Shown: in pieces, positions 1 through 8,062 of the stretch
Numbering within the stretch: the stretch's first letter is position 1
How the letters are laid out: every line of letters starts with the position of its first letter
NCBI GenBank assembly: GCA_948470755.1
Contig: CAOKPU010000037.1
Location: 1 to 32,573 of the forward strand
Direction of reading: 5' to 3'
From: an uncultured Lachnospiraceae bacterium
Lineage (GTDB): Bacteria; Bacillota; Clostridia; Lachnospirales; Lachnospiraceae
DNA length: 32,573 nt
Notes under the pieces: model-generated
Databases searched by the model: none
What the model was told of the DNA's origin: nothing
What the model saw: only the letters and a program-made list of their open reading frames with translations
Program-made: the position numbers and the translations under genes

Positions 1-78
1 CGCAACAATTAAGCTACCAAAGGACATCAGCAATGCTAATATTCCAATGAAAATCAATATGATTTCAAAAGCTGTCAT
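1..78 (-). CDS. Putative holin-like toxin, N-terminal part (runs off the window)
   Basis: The first 26 codons are visible on the minus strand and the gene continues past base 1. The ATG at 78-76 follows a GGAAAG Shine-Dalgarno with about 6 nt spacing. The peptide begins MTAFEIILIFIGILALL and is one hydrophobic membrane segment. The MTAFE start followed directly by a helix and an SFGSLIVA-like string is the pattern of the small putative holin-like toxin family of Bacillota, which are membrane peptides often considered type I toxins. The family call is from memory of its consensus; the C-terminal charged tail and any antisense RNA lie outside the window. Confidence 0.6.
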   Translation of the reverse strand, partial: MTAFEIILIFIGILALLMSFGSLIVA

Positions 79-201
79 TGGTACTTTCCGTAGATGTATT
101 GTAACACGAAGAAATATGAATGACAATTAGTTTTTCAGATTCCAAGCAGGTATCATAATACCCACCCAAAATCCAGTATTCATCAAATATTTAGAGCCAT
201 T

Positions 202-387
202 TTAGAGCCAACAGGCATAAAGCAATCCCGGAAACGCCCATTTTATCAGCATTTCCGGGATTTTATCCGTTATTCGAACTCCCCCTATAGCATCTACTCC
301 ATAGACAATAACCTTATCAATTAGCGCTTTTACTGTCCATTTAGACCGTCTCTTATTCTTGAGATTGGCTTGCAACACCTTTCTCAT
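202..387 (-). pseudogene. Possible C-terminal remnant of a serine recombinase
   Basis: A 61-codon open frame on the minus strand contains KALIDKVIVYGVDAI, which resembles the extreme C-terminus of large Clostridial serine recombinases, where a (L/F)IDKI.VY. string ends the protein. There is no catalytic domain, no convincing upstream part and no good ribosome site. Its last codons run through the hairpin at 224-262. It may be a fragment left by an excised mobile element, or a chance ORF. I could not decide between these. Confidence 0.25.
224..262. terminator. Strong hairpin, terminator-like
   Basis: AATCCCGGAAA (224-234) pairs perfectly with TTTCCGGGATT (252-262), an 11-bp stem with a 17-nt loop. 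On the plus strand it is followed by TTTTATCC, on the minus strand by a weaker T-rich stretch. It could end transcripts from either side; no plus-strand gene is visible to its left. Confidence 0.5.
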
Positions 388-442
388 TTTAATATAGGAG
401 GCTTTTCTATACCATCTTCTTCGCTACAGCTTCCTCTATTCT

Positions 443-459
443 CCCCAGCATAGCTGGGG
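443..459. terminator. Short GC-rich hairpin downstream of the ABC gene
   Basis: CCCCAGC (443-449) and GCTGGGG (453-459) form a perfect 7-bp stem with a 3-nt loop, 16 bp beyond the stop of the truncated ABC exporter. No clear U-tract follows on the minus strand, so it may be a weak terminator or a transposon-end hairpin instead. Confidence 0.35.
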
Positions 460-474
460 GATTAGCATTTTCAT

Positions 475-1671
475 TCATACCTCCGACTCTGACACCAATT
501 CCAAAATTCCTTTTGAAAGACGATACACTTTGTCAACTCTTTCCAGTTCTTTATATTTATGTGTAATAAAAATTAGCGAAACACCATTTAGAATAGAGTG
601 ACTTGGTTCATAACCAAAGAAAAGATCCTTTACTTCAAAAACTATATCCTTGTCCTGAGAAATTTTTCCAGGTTTCATCGCATGTAATTTCATTTCCGTT
701 TCTTCCGGTTGTTCCCATAATTTAAAAAGGCGTTTTGCCGATGGCTCTACTTGGGCAAAATAGTATTTAATGTTTATCAAGGATGAAATCGGATTTACAA
801 CATATGCACTATATGTAATAAAAGCAAACGCTCCACCTATAGTAAATTCTCCTTTTATAATAAAAAGACCGCTTAATATATACAATAAAGCATTTACAAC
901 CGTGTCCATTACTACAACACTGACAGTTCTATATTCATCTAACATTGCGTTCTTTTTATATGAATCCATCAGATCTTTTTGCTGACATTCAAATTGGGGG
1001 TTTTTTACCTGAAACAGATTCCAGAGCTTCATTTCATGAATTCCATTTATGCACTCTGCAAACCAACTCATAAACTTTCGTTTATCCTCAATCCATTGTT
1101 CGAACACTTTCCGTTTCTTGTTTGCACAATATGACACTATTATAAATTTCAGTGGAATAATTGCTTCTATCAATATTGCTAATTTCCAATCTAATAAGGA
1201 TAGCCCAACTACTCCTCCTACTATTTGGAGAAGCGATGATATTGAAAGCTGAGTAATCTGATCCACAACAGATGACACATTATCAATATCTATACTGATT
1301 GTATTTATAATCTCTGCACTTCCTCTTTCATCAAAATACTGTATTTTCATCCTATTGATTTTCCAGTAAGTCTTTTTATAGAGAAAATGTGCAAATTGAT
1401 TATGTACATTTGAAAATAATCTTGTTTGGATTATATTTAACTCTTGCTGTGTTAAAGAAATGATTATTAATATACCAGAAAAGAAAAGAATGTATTTCAT
1501 ATTTTTTTGCAACATACCACAATCTGTTATTTGCTTTACGATCAATGGTTGTAAGAACATTATGAATGATGAACCCAAAAAGCAGCAGAAAATCCCCGGA
1601 AAATATTTTTTATATTCACACAACATTTTACAGATCCGATACCAGGTTTTCCCCTTTTTTCTCATATCCAA
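475..1671 (-). pseudogene. ABC exporter with its ATPase core deleted
   Basis: The 398-codon frame starts at a TTG (1671-1669) placed 7 nt after GAGAGG; an ATG lies two codons later. Residues about 20-310 look like the six-helix permease of a fused ABC exporter, with hydrophobic segments near 24-43, 60-80, 140-180 and 250-295. Then FEVKDLFFGYEPSHSILNGV marks the start of a nucleotide-binding domain. Directly after GVSL the frame jumps to IFITHKYKELERVDKVYRL, which is the H-loop end of such a domain. Walker A, signature and Walker B are all missing, about 120 residues by family comparison. The deletion is in frame, so a protein could be made but could not hydrolyse ATP itself. It lies 20 bp after the S8 protease gene. 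By analogy it once exported a processed peptide. Confidence 0.8.
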
Positions 1672-1690
1672 TTGCCATCCTCTCTACCCG

Positions 1691-2788
1691 TTAAGCAAAA
1701 TACTGACAAACAAGCTCATAGATATCCCCTATATGGGAAGTTACTCCTATTTGATCTTCCGCATACAATTCATATGTATTGCTTTTACGCACAATATACA
1801 TATCTATATCCGATGCCTTACTACTTTCCCATCTTTCTTCTTGATTTAAAAGAATAATATCCGGACCATAGACTTTATATACTGTATAAAGAATATCGTT
1901 CAATGATGCAATGGAATCATCATAATATTCCAAAGGGATTACATTTTCAGCTACAGGATTTTTCTGTAGAACTACTGCATAATAACCGTTCTGGCTAAAC
2001 AATGCTTTTAATTGTATTATATCTCCGCAATCTAAACCAACACCAGCAATTACCGGTATCTCTATATTCGCCTTATCCCTTATTACATTTTCTAGCATAT
2101 CAGGGTATCCACATTTATGCGTTGCTATTGTTATCAAAAATTTCATAACATCATCAAATCCTGCTGCGGGCTTTTTGCTTAAATACGTAGCAATATGTCC
2201 AGTCACAACAGGGGCCGCATAACTATTGGCTTGATTTATGATCCCATTCCACGACAAATTTGCTACAATAGAATTCTCAATATTATATCCCTTTTGTTCT
2301 CGAAACAGGATTTGACCATTTTCTAAAAAACCGTAACGATCCTGCCTGACGCCAAATACGCCTGGGAATGCGGCCGGATATGTCTTTATATTTCTGTTAT
2401 GATATGCTGCAACTACAATCGCGCCAGCATCAAGCAGTCTCTTTATTTGAATCCATAACGGTTTGATATCAAAATAATTTATTGTTCCAAGGCTCATATG
2501 GATTAACTTTATTTTATTTTGCACACACCATTCCAAGGCCTCCAGTAAGACTGTGGTCTGTGTCGTTCCTGCAGTGTCAGTCACATTCAAATCCCAAAAT
2601 TCTATATCACTGCATATACTTGCGATAATTCCGGCGCATACAGCGCCATGGAATGATTTTTCACCTTTGTACTCACTTGGATCACATATAGAAGCCAAAA
2701 AAGTTTTATGGACAATCTTATGATTGCTTTTATTTCTCATAGAATAAGGTATTCCGTTATCAATCAATGCGAGTTTAATCATTTGCAT
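1691..2788 (-). CDS. S8 subtilisin-like serine protease, cytoplasmic
   Basis: This 365-residue protein has the subtilase triad in order: Asp10 in ALIDNG, His47 in SFHGAVCAG, Ser189 in NSYAAPVVTG, with a plausible oxyanion Asn131 in AAYHNRN. There is no signal peptide or propeptide, so it should act inside the cell. Residues from about 240 form an extra C-terminal domain beginning VIAGVGLDCGDIIQLKALF, with an alternating strand-helix look, that I cannot name with confidence. AGGA sits 8 nt before the first ATG; a second ATG follows two codons later. It is 27 bp after a lipoprotein gene and 20 bp before an ABC exporter. Such protease plus exporter pairs are common in peptide (RiPP or bacteriocin) loci, where the protease trims a leader. 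No precursor peptide was found here. The triad looks intact although its neighbours are broken. Confidence 0.8.
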   Translation of the reverse strand: MQMIKLALIDNGIPYSMRNKSNHKIVHKTFLASICDPSEYKGEKSFHGAVCAGIIASICSDIEFWDLNVTDTAGTTQTTVLLEALEWCVQNKIKLIHMSLGTINYFDIKPLWIQIKRLLDAGAIVVAAYHNRNIKTYPAAFPGVFGVRQDRYGFLENGQILFREQKGYNIENSIVANLSWNGIINQANSYAAPVVTGHIATYLSKKPAAGFDDVMKFLITIATHKCGYPDMLENVIRDKANIEIPVIAGVGLDCGDIIQLKALFSQNGYYAVVLQKNPVAENVIPLEYYDDSIASLNDILYTVYKVYGPDIILLNQEERWESSKASDIDMYIVRKSNTYELYAEDQIGVTSHIGDIYELVCQYFA

Positions 2789-2815
2789 TATTCCTATCCT
2801 AAGCTTTTATGATCC

Positions 2816-4336
2816 CTAGTATACTTTTCCAATCACACTTCCGTCATAAGCATTGATCACATAGGAAAGATTCTGAAGAGGATTTCCCTCAAAACTTTCT
2901 TGGACAGTAAAAATCCACGCTGGAGCCATCCATACATGTTTCGGCTCCTGATAGGCTGTGGTATAAGTATACTGCAGCTTCGCGTTTATCACATCATATT
3001 CCAGCAAAGTAGTATCGTTGGCAGACTGCCCTTTTCCGGAATACCAATAAAAGATCTGATCCGTAAGCTTTGCCTGTATTTTTTCAAAGGGCAGAAGCTT
3101 TGTATTTTCTGTCACTGTACGGACTTCCTCCGCTATCCCATCCCATTTAAAATATTTAACGCCTTCCTCTGTTATCAGAATGGAGATTGTTTCTATCTGG
3201 AACGGCGGCATATAGCTGTCCGCTGTTTCTTTCGCAGCCATGCCCTCGGAAACCGAGGTAAGCCCCTCTACGCTTCTTGAAAAAGAATACAGGTATCCCG
3301 GCAAACCCTTATCCAGATCCCCCTGCCACAAAATATCACTGCCAAGGCCCAGGCCATTCTTCTCCGAACATGCGTCTTTCGGGAACCACACGGTACGGCC
3401 GGAGTCTACAATACCCATGCCGTCGATACCGAGATCCTCTAAAATTTGTTCCGCCTGTTCCTTTCCATCTTCCTCTGTGAAGGTGATCTTATCCATGCAC
3501 TTTCGGTACGCATCCGCCAGCTCATGGAATTTTTCTGCATAGCCGTTGGTATCCATGCCGAAACTGCTGAAATACTCGCTCTGCATTTCCTCATCCTCTA
3601 TCGTTTCTTCCTCTACAAAATTAGAACCCTCCATCCAGAGAAAGTTGCTGTCATTGTCAATTTCCTGATTATACCGCTCTGCTTCTATATGTGCTGTGCT
3701 GTCCTCTCCCACATCCGCGGCAAAATAATCCTCTGTATCTGTGTTTTCCGGTTCAGCACTTATCCAGCTCCGCGCCGCCTCCATGCCGGGATCCTTTGAT
3801 TTTTTATGAAATCCTATCTCTGCCTTTTCCGGGGCAGACATCTCGTCCGGCGCAAGCTCCATCCCCTCCCGGGTTGCGTTTTGGATACTTGCAATTGATG
3901 TAGAATACGCTGATTGCGCGTAGCTTCCTTCCTTGTTGGAAATCCTGTCTAATACCGCTTGATACACATCCTTTGTCACCGTCTGTGGCGTATATAATTC
4001 CTCACCGTTCGCAAAATAATCAATCAGTCCCTTCAGCTCTTCCTGCGTCAGCTCATGGCTTTTCAACTCTATGACCGGAAGATTGCCGATACTTTGTTCT
4101 CCCAGCTTAAGATCCGCCTGGATGATCACACGATCGTTGCTTTTCTTTTCTTCAAACTCCCAATGCGCCGGAACATCCGTCTCTCTCGTTTCTCCCTCCT
4201 TGAGAGGTTCACAGACAACCGCCTCACTGATCCCGTCCGCTTTACTGACTACCGCGCTCTCCTCGGGCGTTTTCTGACAACCGGAAAGCGTTATACACAA
4301 TGCACCTGCCATTACTGCCAAAATATAGTTTTTCAT
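2816..4336 (-). CDS. Secreted lipoprotein, DUF6034-like
   Basis: About 506 residues from MKNYILAV. The N-terminus is a lipoprotein signal with lipobox LSGC, so the mature protein should be anchored outside the membrane. The start is chosen because AAAGGA lies 12 nt upstream and the signal peptide then has normal length; in-frame TTG at 4366 and ATG at 4348 are alternatives. The mature part is acidic and hydrophilic with a C-terminal region containing YVINAYDGSVIGKVY, reminiscent of PepSY-like or DUF6034 lipoproteins of Lachnospiraceae. Function is unknown. It is the first gene of a likely operon with the S8 protease (27 bp gap) and the truncated ABC exporter. The family name is from recall and less certain than the lipoprotein call. 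Confidence 0.65.
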   Translation of the reverse strand: MKNYILAVMAGALCITLSGCQKTPEESAVVSKADGISEAVVCEPLKEGETRETDVPAHWEFEEKKSNDRVIIQADLKLGEQSIGNLPVIELKSHELTQEELKGLIDYFANGEELYTPQTVTKDVYQAVLDRISNKEGSYAQSAYSTSIASIQNATREGMELAPDEMSAPEKAEIGFHKKSKDPGMEAARSWISAEPENTDTEDYFAADVGEDSTAHIEAERYNQEIDNDSNFLWMEGSNFVEEETIEDEEMQSEYFSSFGMDTNGYAEKFHELADAYRKCMDKITFTEEDGKEQAEQILEDLGIDGMGIVDSGRTVWFPKDACSEKNGLGLGSDILWQGDLDKGLPGYLYSFSRSVEGLTSVSEGMAAKETADSYMPPFQIETISILITEEGVKYFKWDGIAEEVRTVTENTKLLPFEKIQAKLTDQIFYWYSGKGQSANDTTLLEYDVINAKLQYTYTTAYQEPKHVWMAPAWIFTVQESFEGNPLQNLSYVINAYDGSVIGKVY

Positions 4337-4359
4337 TTTTATATTCATTCCTTTCGCTT

Positions 4360-4418
4360 CGCTCAAGGCACAAAACGTTATGAAAAACGTTGGCTTCGAG
4401 CGGTTTTCTTATTATAAT
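4360..4418 (-). promoter_or_regulatory. Putative -10 box and leader hairpin of the lipoprotein operon
   Basis: A perfect TATAAT (minus strand, 4416-4411) lies about 75 bp upstream of the chosen start; no good -35 is seen at 17 bp. Just downstream, CGCTC (4360-4364) and GAGCG (4398-4402) close an imperfect hairpin whose top is AACGTT-loop-AACGTT. The hairpin would lie near the RNA 5' end and could act on stability or initiation. Confidence 0.35.
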
Positions 4419-4903
4419 TCTTGTCATAGGGATGCTCGGCACACTACAAATCATGGAATGGGGAGTGGCTGTCTTTTCTATTAAATAAACATCCGTATTT
4501 TTATATGTGTAGAATGCTTTTCCAAGCACAAATAAGTGTGATTCGATCACGTAACCTTATCTTTGTTTAAACATTCTCGTTTTAATGCTAAGCATTCAGT
4601 CAATGCCGCCTGCTCCCTATCATTCTTTAGAACATGTTTATTCAGAAAGGAGTCCCTATGGCTTTAAAAAATGCTGAAAAATAAGGAACCCTATAATGCT
4701 GAACTTTACAGAAAAAGTGATGTTCTTCCTATAAATCGTGACATTACAGTATAACAGGCAATCTTAATGGCACAGTTTCAAAGATATAAAATCCAGGAAA
4801 TTTCAAGCATAAATTCCTTAACTTATAAATCACACCTTGTACTATCAAAATTCTCATGCATTATTAGCAACAAACCGTCTTAGCGATCCATCAGAAACCT
4901 GTT
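4419..4903. other. Non-coding, probably decayed region
   Basis: I see no intact gene in these roughly 485 bp. Minus-strand frames show short open stretches broken by many stops, consistent with decay of the gene that starts at 5165. On the plus strand AAGGAG precedes an 8-codon frame (4658-4684, MALKNAEK) that ends at once. It is probably chance or the remains of a small peptide gene. Confidence 0.4.
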
Positions 4904-5165
4904 TTATCTTTTCAACTGTTTTAATATCTAATATTCTTCGTCATCCACCCTAACCACCATGATTCCGCTTCGCGGAATCTCAAATCTGTGCGGAGAATGC
5001 CGTATTTTAGGCATTCTCCCGTGTGAGACTTAGTGCTTCTCCACGAAGCAGCCTCTGCTGCGAGTGGTTAGAAGCACTTCTCACACTAACTACAGAATCT
5101 AAAGAACGATCATAAAAATACTTCTGCATTGGTGTCTGAACACATTTGACCAATACCTTCCCCAT
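4904..5165 (-). pseudogene. Disrupted gene start, possibly a radical-SAM peptide maturase
   Basis: The ATG at 5165-5163 follows a textbook GGAGG with 7 nt spacing, 22 bp after the ABC ATPase stop, so this was the fourth gene of that operon. As it stands the frame gives 52 codons to a stop at 5007. The first 28 residues (MGKVLVKCVQTPMQKYFYDR, then SLDSVVSV) look native; the rest is read through a hairpin element. Removing the insertion between the flanking direct repeats (5082-5089 and 4946-4953) continues the frame as SVVSVDDEEY followed by a stop codon, then ILKQLKR. The T-P-..-YFYD...-.-.-SV.-EEY..L pattern resembles the N-terminus of some RiPP radical-SAM maturases, but no CxxxCxxC motif survives, so this identity is a guess. 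Confidence 0.5.
4946..5089. repeat. Inserted three-hairpin element with 8-bp target duplication
   Basis: Three hairpins lie back to back: 4961-4979 (8-bp stem, GATTCCGC/GCGGAATC), 4992-5019 (10-bp perfect stem, GGAGAATGCC/GGCATTCTCC) and 5021-5086 (a long stem built from GTGTGAGA/TCTCACAC, AGTGCTTCT/AGAAGCACT, CCAC/GTGG and GCAGC/GCTGC, with small bulges). CACCCTAA (4946-4953) and CACACTAA (5082-5089) flank it, 7 of 8 identical. Excising one copy plus the core restores the reading frame of the interrupted gene, which is good evidence for insertion. In addition CTAACCAC at 4950-4957 can pair with GTGGTTAG at 5064-5071, an alternative to the third hairpin. It encodes nothing; it is MITE-like or REP-like. 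Confidence 0.65.
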
Positions 5166-5186
5166 ATTCTTTCCTCCGTATCATTT

Positions 5187-5828
5187 TTATTTAATCTGCG
5201 TCAGGATGCCTGCATCCATTTCACAGATCGTATCACAGAGCCATTCGATCTCCAGCATGTTATGCGCTGCGACAAGGACAGTCTTTCCCCGCTCCTTTAG
5301 TCCCCGTAAAAGCTCGCAGACCTCTTCGGCCCCATGCTTGTCCAAACCATTAAACGGCTCGTCCAATATCAAAAGTTCCGGATCTTCCATAATCGCTTGA
5401 GCGATACCAAGACGTTCCCTCATTCCAAGAGAATACTGTCCCACCTTCTTTTTGGACAAAGGATCAAGCCCCAGAGTTCGCATCGCCGCCCTCACATCGT
5501 CATCGGAAATACGGTGCTTTAGAGACGCCAGTCTTTTCAAATTTGCAAAACCGCTGAGATCCAAAAGGAAACCGGGATTTTCAATGATAATACCTACGGA
5601 ATCCGGAAAATCCGCCTCCTTTCCGATTTTCTTTCCCCCTACGAGGACTGTGCCGCTCTCAGGCCGTAAAAATCCACAGATGCATTTAAACATTACGGTT
5701 TTTCCTGAACCGTTAAAGCCCATGATCCCATGGATCTTCCCTTTTTCAAAATCATGGGTAATGTCCTTCAGTACTTTTTCTTTTTGAAAGGATTTTGTCA
5801 GTCCTTTCAGTCTGACTGCATATTCCAT
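5187..5828 (-). CDS. ABC exporter ATPase (BcrA-like)
   Basis: A 213-residue nucleotide-binding subunit: Walker A GFNGSGKT at 37-44, signature YSLGM at 132-136, Walker B LLILDEP ending near 158 and H-loop His189 in AAHN. The Q-loop position has Glu83 (IIIENPG), as in the BcrA-like peptide-resistance and export subfamily. It should pair with the two membrane proteins encoded just upstream (12 bp gap) as a drug or peptide exporter, perhaps giving self-immunity. The gene starts ATGGAATATGC after AAAGGAGGAC. A disrupted maturase-like gene follows 22 bp downstream, tying the transporter to a peptide locus. Substrate is not visible in the sequence. Confidence 0.85.
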   Translation of the reverse strand: MEYAVRLKGLTKSFQKEKVLKDITHDFEKGKIHGIMGFNGSGKTVMFKCICGFLRPESGTVLVGGKKIGKEADFPDSVGIIIENPGFLLDLSGFANLKRLASLKHRISDDDVRAAMRTLGLDPLSKKKVGQYSLGMRERLGIAQAIMEDPELLILDEPFNGLDKHGAEEVCELLRGLKERGKTVLVAAHNMLEIEWLCDTICEMDAGILTQIK

Positions 5829-5840
5829 TTTGTCCTCCTT

Positions 5841-6734
5841 TTATTCGTTCACCTGCGCAAAAGAGAAGTTATAAACCCGAATCCGGACGGCTGATAAGAT
5901 GATCAATACAGTGATCAATACCACAAATATGGACATGCTCACCCCAACCCCCGGCAGGTAATCATAGCCAAAGCTGTGCATGGGGAAGGTAGCGTGGTTC
6001 AGCGGAGACAGCCAGCCGCAAAGCACGTTCGCCCTGTATGCCTGATTTCCTGTAAAATGAAACAGCTTCTGGAGAATATCCGGATTCAGCAGGAACCCAT
6101 ACAGACTGACTGCAAAAGCACCGATCACCCCTGCCATATTTCCTGCAGTCAGATTTAAAAACAACATAAGAACCGCGATAAAAAGAGTATACAAAAGTAC
6201 AAGTCCAAATACTATAACCGCGCAGCCGTAAGGAGTGGAGCTTTCCATTGTTTTTATCGAAACAGGAACGGTTATGCTCTCCCCGCCGCCATAGCCCAGC
6301 ATCGCCGCTGTCTCACTCCACACATTCCCCGTAAAGGAAAAGGGGGCTCCCATGATTCCAAGCATCACTGCCAAAAAGATGTTATAGATCACGGTTGCCA
6401 GAATCACATAGATAATCTGACCTGCAAGCCATACCTTTCGTTTTGTACGTACAAGCCAATACGGAGTTGCCTGGCTGATAAACGGCATGTCCGCAAAAAG
6501 CAGAATCAAAAGCAGTGTGGAAAGCATAACGGAGGACGCGTCCCCATATGTCCAGATAAACGGCTCGAATACCTGAAGGATTGTTTCATATTTTATTGCA
6601 TGGGAAATAATCTGATCTGACAGCATCAGACATAACACAGCCGCCAGAATAAAGGTCATCCAGATCCTCGGATTTTTTTTCCATCCGGAAAAATTCTGAC
6701 CTGCAATACGAAAAGCCTGTTTCATATCACGCAT
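5841..6734 (-). CDS. ABC exporter membrane subunit 2
   Basis: A 297-residue integral membrane protein with about six hydrophobic segments, around residues 24-42, 66-90, 103-127, 173-196, 200-220 and 258-285. It has the topology of ABC-2-type permeases, with no ATPase motif. Its start overlaps the stop of the preceding permease by 8 bp and its stop is 12 bp before the ATPase, so the three are surely co-translated. The paired different permeases suggest a heterodimeric membrane domain, as in lantibiotic immunity-type exporters. That comparison is inference from layout and not from a recognised motif. Confidence 0.75.
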   Translation of the reverse strand: MRDMKQAFRIAGQNFSGWKKNPRIWMTFILAAVLCLMLSDQIISHAIKYETILQVFEPFIWTYGDASSVMLSTLLLILLFADMPFISQATPYWLVRTKRKVWLAGQIIYVILATVIYNIFLAVMLGIMGAPFSFTGNVWSETAAMLGYGGGESITVPVSIKTMESSTPYGCAVIVFGLVLLYTLFIAVLMLFLNLTAGNMAGVIGAFAVSLYGFLLNPDILQKLFHFTGNQAYRANVLCGWLSPLNHATFPMHSFGYDYLPGVGVSMSIFVVLITVLIILSAVRIRVYNFSFAQVNE

Positions 6735-7497
6735 ACCGCAACCTTCTTTCTATTGCGCACATAAAGATAAGTGCTGTCAAAAAAGTGCCAACCGCTAATA
6801 TAGCAATACAGAAAATATCATTGTAATAAATAGAAGCCGCCCAATAACGGGGGCTCAGAAAGAATGCTTTTTGATAGTAACGCTCCTGAAATACGGTCAG
6901 GACATAATAAAGAATAAAAGGAACGGCATAGGACATATAGCGGTTTTTAGTTATGACCGCCGCCAAACCGCCAACCAGCGCCCAAAAAGCGCCATCTAAA
7001 AACAGCCTCAGAAAACTTACGGCCGTTCTACCCGCAAGCACTGCTATATCATAGTTTCCATCGAACAAAGAGGGATACTGCCCAAACCTTAGTATACAGA
7101 TCACAAGAAGGGACACCATGGCAAAAAAGGCCGTCAAGCCGCCGGAAACCAGAAGCCCTGCCGCCTTTCCTATGAGATACTGTTTTCTGCCTGAACGGAT
7201 ATAACTGAACAGGAAGAAACGGCTGTGCAGCTCAGCCTCCGTGTTTTCTCCGCCTGCAAAAGCAACGGCAATGGGAACGAACAAAAGCATATTAACGCTG
7301 TTCATACAATAGGAATATGACACGAACCAGCCCGGCCCCTCCGCAGAGCCACCTGCATTTACGATCTTCTGCAACATCTCATGCTCAGACACCAGGGCAG
7401 CTAAAGCGATTAGCAGAATCCCCAAAATAAAACGAACGTTCCGGATATTGTTTTTTATGTCCGTCGCCAACACATGCCTCATATGCTTTTTCTCCAT
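6727..7497 (-). CDS. ABC exporter membrane subunit 1
   Basis: A 256-residue membrane protein, first gene of the exporter operon. Hydrophobic segments lie near residues 22-38, 66-85, 108-135, 150-178, 190-205 and 228-248. A short cytoplasmic N-terminus (MEKKHMRHVLATDIKNNI) precedes the first helix, as in ABC-2 permeases. It overlaps the next permease by 8 bp. Only 66 bp separate its start from the end of an IS110 transposase remnant. That gap is A/T-rich and likely holds the promoter, but no clear -35/-10 pair stands out. Substrate unknown; a peptide is likely from context. Confidence 0.7.
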   Translation of the reverse strand: MEKKHMRHVLATDIKNNIRNVRFILGILLIALAALVSEHEMLQKIVNAGGSAEGPGWFVSYSYCMNSVNMLLFVPIAVAFAGGENTEAELHSRFFLFSYIRSGRKQYLIGKAAGLLVSGGLTAFFAMVSLLVICILRFGQYPSLFDGNYDIAVLAGRTAVSFLRLFLDGAFWALVGGLAAVITKNRYMSYAVPFILYYVLTVFQERYYQKAFFLSPRYWAASIYYNDIFCIAILAVGTFLTALIFMCAIERRLRYA

Positions 7498-7563
7498 ACT
7501 TCAAACAACCATAGACTTGGTTTTTTCCGATTTTTAATAGCATTATCAATTTTTATATGTTTA

Positions 7564-7926
7564 TTATAAAAAATGATTATTTAAAAAGCAACTCTCTTCT
7601 GCGAAAATAAAGATTTTAGCCAAGAACCGAACCTTCTCTAATTCCCGTATGTACCGGGAAAGCTGTTTTTGTTCGCAGCTTTTACGTCTTGCCTCAAAAC
7701 AAGATTCATCGAAGGGGATGCCCTGCTTGAGCATAGTGTAAATGATTACGAGAAGTTTTCTTGCAAGGGCAATAATGGCTTTTTTTGCCCCTTTCTTCTA
7801 CCTGACATTTACATTGATAAATGTATAGATCTATGCAACCGGGCCGATAGACGTTCCAGAACGCTTTCCGCGTCAGATTTCCCACCTTACGGTAATCGGA
7901 AGGCGCTTCCAACATACTCCTTTTAG
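7564..7926 (-). pseudogene. IS110-family transposase, C-terminal remnant
   Basis: Minus-strand translation from about 7797 to the stop at 7564 reads KAIIALARKLLVIIYTMLKQ, then GIPFDESCFEARRK and on to AEESCFLNNHFL. The (A)RKLL..IY.ML..G.PF string is the conserved tail of IS110/IS116 transposases. Upstream, in another frame, YRKVGNLTRKAFWNVYR (about 7890-7840) corresponds to the G..LRKALW region. One or more frameshifts therefore separate the pieces, and the N-terminal RuvC-like catalytic part is absent. The 136 bp between here and the aldolase gene show no gene; they may hold more IS debris. Confidence 0.6.
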
Positions 7927-8062
7927 CGATTCTGATTTTCAGCGTGGCGGCTTGTTGAATTTATCATCCTGCCGCCAGTCAACGCCCCGTCAAAGCGGTG
8001 CAAACATCCTTTGGAACTTATAAATCCCTGACAAGACCCTCCTGCATAAAACTTCCGGTTTC

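Noticed and set aside
4242..4550. 102-residue minus-strand open frame
   Set aside because: It overlaps the lipoprotein signal sequence in another frame and has no ribosome site or recognisable motif.
4658..4684. Eight-codon plus-strand frame with AAGGAG upstream
   Set aside because: Too short to judge and in a decayed region; noted only as a possible remnant of a small peptide gene.
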